DNA from: a bacterium | GTDB lineage: Bacteria > Verrucomicrobiota > Verrucomicrobiia > Limisphaerales > J093 | Assembly (NCBI GenBank): GCA_021784265.1 | Contig: JAJXTA010000196.1 | Coordinates: forward strand, 1 to 6,117 | Length of the DNA: 6,117 bases | Reading direction: 5' to 3' | Position numbers and translations under genes: made by a program | Notes under the pieces: model-generated | What the model saw: the letters and a program-made list of their open reading frames with translations, nothing else | Databases searched by the model: none | What the model was told of the DNA's origin: nothing | Shown: one piece after another, positions 1-3,540 of the stretch | How the letters are laid out: every line of letters starts with the position of its first letter | How positions within the stretch are numbered: the stretch's first letter is position 1

Positions 1-110
1 GCCGCCGTCGCCAGCGCCGCCCGCTCGCGCGCGGGGCGGGGCAGGGGCGCTGCCGGTGGTCGGGGGCGCGGCTTGTCACTGGCGGCCGGCGGGGCGACGG
101 GAGGGGGCAT
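1..110 (-). CDS. Possible N-terminus of a fifth operon gene, proline/alanine-rich, cut by window edge
   Basis: An ATG at 110-108 opens a frame that stays open to the left edge (36 full codons). The peptide begins MPPPVAPPAASDKPRPRPP and continues rich in Pro, Ala and Arg, with LPRPARERAALATA at the visible end. It starts 40 bases after the stop of the membrane polyferredoxin gene on the same strand, so it could be the next gene of that operon. No domain, signal peptide or Shine-Dalgarno is visible; the bases just before the ATG are C-rich. In DNA this GC-rich an open frame of 36 codons is weak evidence, and the Pro/Ala-rich composition is what random GC-rich DNA would give. The visible end could be the run-up to a first membrane helix, but that is a guess. 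Product unknown. Confidence 0.35.
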   Translation of the reverse strand, partial: MPPPVAPPAASDKPRPRPPAAPLPRPARERAALATA

Positions 111-132
111 GGGCAAGGGGCGAGGGAAGGGT

Positions 133-142
133 GCCGATCGGC
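133..142. repeat. Perfect 10-base palindrome GCCGATCGGC in an intergenic gap
   Basis: GCCGATCGGC is self-complementary. It lies in the 40-base gap between the stop of the membrane polyferredoxin gene (151) and the possible next start (110). It has no loop and no following T-tract on either strand, so it does not look like an intrinsic terminator. It may be a protein-binding site or chance in GC-rich DNA. Confidence 0.25.
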
Positions 143-150
143 CGTGAGCT

Positions 151-1539
151 TCAACCTTGGGCTAGCGGGGCGGGCGTAGCCTTGGGGCGTTGCAAACGCT
201 TCACCCGGACCAGCTCCTTTGGGCAGTAGGAGTAACAGCGACCACAAGCCAAGCACAAGGCCTCGTCCGGCTCATAAATCGAATGTTTGCGGTTCAGCCC
301 CACGGCGATCAACTTGCCGCCGATGACCAGGCCGACGAACGCCCCAAGCAGCCCGGCACCGGTGACAAACTCCCCCCGCCACCGCCGGGCCTCGGCGTAG
401 AGGTCCGCGATGGGTTTGCCGGTCTGGCGAAAGGCCTTGCTCGCCAATCTCAGGTTTTCCTCGCTGCTGCTCTGCCAGTGCCCCGGTGCGGGGAGCCCGG
501 TAGGCGGTTCTTTGCCTGTATCGGTGATCTTACCGGTTTCCTCGGCGGCGATGCGCTCGGCGAGGCGCACGGTGGGGTGGAGTTGCGACAAGGGCACCGC
601 CAGCCGGCCGCCCAGCCACCACCCACCCACCACTAGCACCGGCAACAAGGCTATCCAGGCCGCCACGGATTTGCCACGCCCGGCGGCGGGCGCCGTCGCG
701 GTGGCTTCGGCCGGTTCGGCGATGGCGCCGAACGGACAGGCCACATCACAGAGCTGGCACTTGATGCAGTCGTCGGGCGTCAGCGTCACGTTCCATTTCG
801 AGAGGCGCGAGAGGAGGCCCAGGATCGCCCCGTAAGGACAAAAGAAGCGGCAGTACGGCCGACCGACGAACAGACCGACCAGAAGAAACCCCGCGCCGAT
901 CGAGAGCATCTTCAAACTCCCGGTGCGCCGGAAAAAGGAGACGAAGGGATCATACTCGCAGATGATGAACGCGCTCCCGGTGGCGGCAAACAAGACCGCG
1001 GCGCCCAGATAGACGAACGGCAACAGCCCCAACCCCTGTTCCAGCCAGGCCGGGACTTTCACCGGCCGCCAGAGGACCAGGTCTTGGGCCGCCCCCAGCG
1101 GACAGACCGCGGCGCAAAACGTCCGCCCAAAGAAGAGGGTGAACGCCAACGGCAACAGGAAAAACAGGAGGATCGACACCGGAACAGCATACCCGCGATT
1201 GAACAGGGCCAGCGTGACGTCTTGGATCGAGCCGATGGGACAAACACAGCCTTTGCGCACGAAGCCGAAATAGAGCAACGACAGCAGCATGAGCCCGAGG
1301 ATCTGCCGGCGGTTGCGCTTCACCAGGACCAAGTAGCTGGCCGCTGAAAGCGCCGCCAGGAGCAGCCCCACGTCCGCATAATCCAGCCAATGCGCGCGGG
1401 CGGGGGGCGTTGTTGTCACCGGCATCGAGTAGGTGCCCGGCTCGAACTCGGGCGGGGGAAACCGCTCGGCCCCCCAGGCAGCACCGCCCCCGGCCGCCAG
1501 CAGCCAAACCCAGAGGAGGAGCCGCCACCACCGCTTCAT
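151..1539 (-). CDS. Membrane-bound polyferredoxin, NapH/NosR-type 4Fe-4S electron-transfer protein
   Basis: A 462-residue integral membrane iron-sulfur protein, probably moving electrons between the membrane or cytoplasm and the exported ferredoxin encoded just upstream. The start is ATG at 1539: it gives a hydrophobic leader (residues 5-22), overlaps the previous stop as ATGA, and has GGGAG 8 bases upstream. A longer frame back to 1728 only adds shadow sequence. Hydrophobic segments lie near 57-73, 79-94, 118-137, 169-190, 210-226, 291-312 and 394-416. Cysteine motifs in order are GCVCP (98, 100), FCAAVCP (142, 146), YCRFFCP (230, 234), CIKCQLCDVACP (258, 261, 264, 268) and CLACGRCYSYCP (429, 432, 435, 439). 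The CxxxCP pairs beside membrane helices are typical of NapH and of the NosR C-terminal half; the last two sets are classic [4Fe-4S] sites. Two helices flank a polar loop (about 315-390), placing both classic clusters on the same membrane side. There is no N-terminal FMN-binding domain as in full NosR. The family call is firm; the partner reaction is unknown. Confidence 0.92.
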   Translation of the reverse strand: MKRWWRLLLWVWLLAAGGGAAWGAERFPPPEFEPGTYSMPVTTTPPARAHWLDYADVGLLLAALSAASYLVLVKRNRRQILGLMLLSLLYFGFVRKGCVCPIGSIQDVTLALFNRGYAVPVSILLFFLLPLAFTLFFGRTFCAAVCPLGAAQDLVLWRPVKVPAWLEQGLGLLPFVYLGAAVLFAATGSAFIICEYDPFVSFFRRTGSLKMLSIGAGFLLVGLFVGRPYCRFFCPYGAILGLLSRLSKWNVTLTPDDCIKCQLCDVACPFGAIAEPAEATATAPAAGRGKSVAAWIALLPVLVVGGWWLGGRLAVPLSQLHPTVRLAERIAAEETGKITDTGKEPPTGLPAPGHWQSSSEENLRLASKAFRQTGKPIADLYAEARRWRGEFVTGAGLLGAFVGLVIGGKLIAVGLNRKHSIYEPDEALCLACGRCYSYCPKELVRVKRLQRPKATPAPLAQG

Positions 1540-2111
1540 GCCTGATGCTCCCGGGTCTTGAGCTGGTAGGGCTGGCTGGCGGGCACCCGGGAGAAGGCCT
1601 GCGCCGGGCACACGATGGCGATGGCGCACTCGTTGCAGTTCAAACAACGATCGTGCCGCACCTGCAACGCAAAGGAGCCGTTGCCAAACAAGACGCAGCC
1701 GACCACGCACTTGCCGCAGCCAATGCACAAAGGTTCATCGATGCGATACTCGTAATAGGGGTCCTCGAGGGCCCGCCGTTGGATCGCGCCGGTGGGGCAG
1801 ACCTGGTTCTCCGCGCCGGTGTTCAACCCGCTCGGCTGGGGCTCGAAATAGCCCGTGCAGAGCTTGCAGTAACCGCACATCGGGTGGAACTGGACGCACT
1901 TCACCGCCGACTGCTCCAGCACGCAGTGGGTGGCGCAGTTGGTGCAGGCGATGCACTTGTACGGATCGAGCTGCCACACGGTCCGTTCGGCCCGGAGATG
2001 CCGCCCCATCAGGGTCGTAAACGCCCCTGCCGCGAACAACAACGCCCCCCGCAGCCCCGCCCCGAGGAAGCCGCGGCGGGTGGGGACCGAGGGTGCCTCG
2101 GGCGCGCTCAT
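1536..2111 (-). CDS. Exported ferredoxin-type protein with four [4Fe-4S] sites, NapG/NrfC-like
   Basis: A 191-residue protein with a twin-arginine leader (TRRGFLGAG, Arg 12-13, hydrophobic stretch to about 35), so it is predicted to be folded with its clusters and exported by Tat. Seventeen cysteines are visible. Sixteen fit four clusters: CIACTNCATHC (53, 56, 59, 63), CGYCKLC plus a distant CPTGAI (79, 82, 85, 105), CIGCGKCVVGC (129, 132, 135, 139) and CLNCNECAIAIVCP (156, 159, 162, 168); C72 is extra. The last motif has five residues before its final Cys instead of the usual three. This arrangement matches electron-relay subunits such as NapG and NrfC, which pair with NapH- or NrfD-type membrane proteins, and a NapH-type protein follows directly with an ATGA overlap. 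ATG 2111 is chosen because it overlaps the preceding stop as ATGA and places the RR motif correctly; the alternative is a TTG at 2159. No Shine-Dalgarno is seen, so it probably relies on translational coupling. Confidence 0.9.
   Translation of the reverse strand: MSAPEAPSVPTRRGFLGAGLRGALLFAAGAFTTLMGRHLRAERTVWQLDPYKCIACTNCATHCVLEQSAVKCVQFHPMCGYCKLCTGYFEPQPSGLNTGAENQVCPTGAIQRRALEDPYYEYRIDEPLCIGCGKCVVGCVLFGNGSFALQVRHDRCLNCNECAIAIVCPAQAFSRVPASQPYQLKTREHQA
1548..1552 (-). promoter_or_regulatory. Shine-Dalgarno-like GGGAG before the membrane polyferredoxin start
   Basis: On the minus strand GGGAG lies 8 bases upstream of the ATG at 1539, inside the end of the ferredoxin gene. It is the only convincing Shine-Dalgarno-like site in this operon and supports 1539 over the longer upstream frame. 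Confidence 0.5.
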
Positions 2112-2323
2112 GAATTGGGAGTTGCCGCCCGGGCCGCTTGCGCTCGCGGGAGCAGGCAATCTTCAAACCGCCCGCACTCCTGGCAGACCCGGCGCTTCAG
2201 GCAGGGCAGGGGACCGGCCGGGCTCGCGCGGCGCAGGCCCAGGATTCCGGCCAGCCCAACCATCGCCGCCAGCGCGGGGTAGCGGGCGCAATCGCGCAAG
2301 AACTGTCGTCGGTCGGTCACCAT
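2108..2323 (-). CDS. Small exported cysteine-rich protein (71 aa), function unknown
   Basis: A 71-residue protein of no family I can name. It starts MVTDRRQFLRD, a twin-arginine motif (Arg 5-6), followed by a hydrophobic segment (about 16-30) and a short C-terminal part with four clustered cysteines: C41-x5-C47-x2-C50-x5-C56 (ending GRFEDCLLP). A fifth Cys (12) is in the leader. Four spaced cysteines after a Tat-type leader suggest a small Fe-S or zinc site, or a metal or cluster chaperone; the last 14 residues look disordered. It follows the NHL gene after 5 bases and overlaps the ferredoxin gene as ATGA, so it is a real operon member despite its size. The ATG at 2323 has no clear Shine-Dalgarno. 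Reality is well supported by the leader, overlap and Cys pattern; function is not. Confidence 0.8.
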   Translation of the reverse strand: MVTDRRQFLRDCARYPALAAMVGLAGILGLRRASPAGPLPCLKRRVCQECGRFEDCLLPRAQAARAATPNS

Positions 2324-2328
2324 AAGAT

Positions 2329-3357
2329 TCAGGCAGACGGGCGCTCGCGGAAGATCCGAACCGCGCCGGCGAGGGTGTCCGCCACCAACACCTGCCCGGC
2401 CTCATCCACCGCGACATCCAGGCCCACCGGGCCCCGGTTCAGGTTGTCCAGATACTCTGGGAAGGCCTCCGGCCCGGCGACCACCCCCTCGAACTCGCCC
2501 GTCGCCGAATAGACCTTGATCCGCGGAATGCCCTTCTCGCTAGTGATAAAACGCCCGTCGCGCAGCCGGACGAAATGGGCGGGGTTGCAGCAGCCACAGA
2601 AGCCGGCGAGGTCAAATGACGCCACGCCCCAGGAGGTCTTGGGCGTGCCCTCCAACCCGAACGACTCCAGCCGATGCCGCCCGGGATTGGCCACCCACAA
2701 CTCCTCTCCCGGACCGGCATGCACATCGAAATAAGGACTGGGCACCACGAACACGCCACCGGTGCGCCCCGCCCCTCGGGTCCCGATCCGGCCCAACAGG
2801 GTGCCACCCCGGTCGTAGTGGAGGACCACTCGACTGGCGGCGTCGGCCACAAACACGTCGCGCGCCGTCGCGCAGACCCCCGTCAGCCAGGCCTTCGGCC
2901 CAGGCGCGGCCCAGGTGCTCCGCCGCTGGCCGCGCGCGTCGAACGCCTCCAAGTGGTCACGCACACCCACCAGCAGGTCGCCCTCGGGTCCGGGGCTCAC
3001 ACACCGCACCGTGGAGGCCAGCGTGACCTCCCAGCCTGGCCCCGTTCGCGGATGGAGTTGGCAGACGTGGTTGCCGGCGGCCAGGTACCAGTGCCCCGAC
3101 GGCCCCACCGTCACCCGCCGCAAACTCGCGCGCGGGGAAGGAACCCGACCGACTTCCTCGAACCGCAGATACTTGGGATCGGTCTTCGTGAACCGGTCCA
3201 GGTTATAGCGGAGGGCGGGCTCACCTCCCGTTTGTGGGGCGCCGGCGCGGCTGCGGGCAGTGACCAGGCCCGCCAAACCCACCCAGCCGAGGCGGCGGGC
3301 GGCGCGGGCGAGGAACCCGCGGCGATTCACCGCGGCGGGCGGACGCGACCGATTCAT
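2329..3357 (-). CDS. Tat-exported NHL-repeat beta-propeller protein with CGCCNP motif
   Basis: A 342-residue protein opening with a twin-arginine leader (NRRGFLARAARR, Arg 12-13, hydrophobic to about 32, then small residues to an Ala-Gly-Ala near 38-40), predicted to be periplasmic. The rest reads as a beta-propeller of NHL-like blades, e.g. DVFVADAASRVVLHYD (about 168-182), ELWVANPGRHRLESFG (219-234), RFITSEKGIPRIKVYS (269-284) and QVLVADTLAGAVRIF (322-336). Between two blades lies GFCGCCNPAHF (252-262) with Cys 254, 256 and 257, which ordinary NHL blades lack and which may bind a metal or cluster. It is not a CxxCH haem site. No catalytic residues are recognisable; NHL proteins usually bind ligands or partners. 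It is the first gene of the minus-strand operon. ATG 3357 is preferred; a GTG at 3372 in frame would add MSHET. Neither start has a good Shine-Dalgarno. Confidence 0.87.
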   Translation of the reverse strand: MNRSRPPAAVNRRGFLARAARRLGWVGLAGLVTARSRAGAPQTGGEPALRYNLDRFTKTDPKYLRFEEVGRVPSPRASLRRVTVGPSGHWYLAAGNHVCQLHPRTGPGWEVTLASTVRCVSPGPEGDLLVGVRDHLEAFDARGQRRSTWAAPGPKAWLTGVCATARDVFVADAASRVVLHYDRGGTLLGRIGTRGAGRTGGVFVVPSPYFDVHAGPGEELWVANPGRHRLESFGLEGTPKTSWGVASFDLAGFCGCCNPAHFVRLRDGRFITSEKGIPRIKVYSATGEFEGVVAGPEAFPEYLDNLNRGPVGLDVAVDEAGQVLVADTLAGAVRIFRERPSA

Positions 3358-3380
3358 CGTTTCGTGGCTCACAGACTGAA

Positions 3381-3398
3381 CGCCGCCGGCGGGCGGCG
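3381..3398 (-). promoter_or_regulatory. GC-rich hairpin in the leader of the redox operon
   Basis: CGCCGCC (3381-3387) pairs with GGCGGCG (3392-3398) across a 4-base loop, giving a 7-base all-GC stem. It lies 23 bases upstream of the ATG at 3357 and 8 bases upstream of the alternative GTG at 3372, so it would sit in the 5' leader of the operon RNA if transcription starts further up. No T-tract follows it in the operon direction, so it is not an obvious terminator. It could affect ribosome access or be chance in GC-rich DNA. Confidence 0.35.
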
Positions 3399-3432
3399 GG
3401 TAGATAAACTGCCTAATGCTGCCAAGCTCAGG

Positions 3433-3443
3433 CCAAAATTTGG
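3433..3443. repeat. AT-rich inverted repeat CCAAAATTTGG between the divergent genes
   Basis: CCAAA and TTTGG form a perfect inverted repeat around one central A. It is the most AT-rich short block of the intergenic region, midway between the two divergent starts, which is a natural place for an operator acting on either gene. There is no second copy in the gap and no regulator gene in the window, so its role is a guess. Confidence 0.3.
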
Positions 3444-3501
3444 TTAGATTGGGCCGGCGGGCTACGCCGATTTTGCCAAACCCTCACCGTTTTTTGCTGA
3501 T

Positions 3502-3531
3502 TTGACACCACCCACCCCCACCGCGGATATT
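3502..3531 (+). promoter_or_regulatory. Candidate sigma-70-type promoter for the uvrA-family gene
   Basis: A perfect -35 box TTGACA (3502-3507) is followed after 18 bases by GATATT (3526-3531), which matches TATAAT at 4 of 6 positions. Transcription would begin about 3538-3541, at or next to the ATG at 3541, giving a leaderless or nearly leaderless message; this agrees with the absence of any Shine-Dalgarno before that ATG. The spacer is an A/C-rich run. The -35 is strong, the -10 only fair. No LexA-type box (CTG-N10-CAG) was noticed in the gap. Confidence 0.5.
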
Positions 3532-3540
3532 CCGCCCACG

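Noticed and set aside
1540..1728. N-terminal extension of the membrane polyferredoxin to 1728
   Set aside because: The extra 63 residues are read out of frame through the end of the ferredoxin gene and look like shadow sequence. ATG 1539 has a leader peptide, a Shine-Dalgarno-like site and an ATGA overlap.
2112..2159. N-terminal extension of the ferredoxin-type protein to a TTG at 2159
   Set aside because: It would overlap the mini-protein gene by 52 bases, use a rare start codon and push the twin-arginine motif 16 residues further from the N-terminus. ATG 2111 fits better.
1410..2282. Plus-strand open frame (290 codons) across the ferredoxin gene
   Set aside because: It is antisense to the four-cluster ferredoxin and the start of the membrane polyferredoxin, both with clear Cys motifs and ATGA coupling. 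Its own translation is low-complexity and Arg/Ala/Pro-rich.
2571..2603. c-type haem attachment site in the NHL protein
   Set aside because: The cysteines read CGCCNPAH, not CxxCH; no standard haem c motif is present in any protein of the window.
3381..3398. Intrinsic terminator for either flanking gene
   Set aside because: The stem is strong but no T-run follows on either strand, and both adjacent genes point away from it, so a terminator has nothing to terminate.
3502..3540. Alternative TTG start for the uvrA-family gene at 3502
   Set aside because: It lies inside the -35 box of the best promoter, the added residues are Pro/Thr-rich with no family match, and ATG 3541 is directly before the conserved core.
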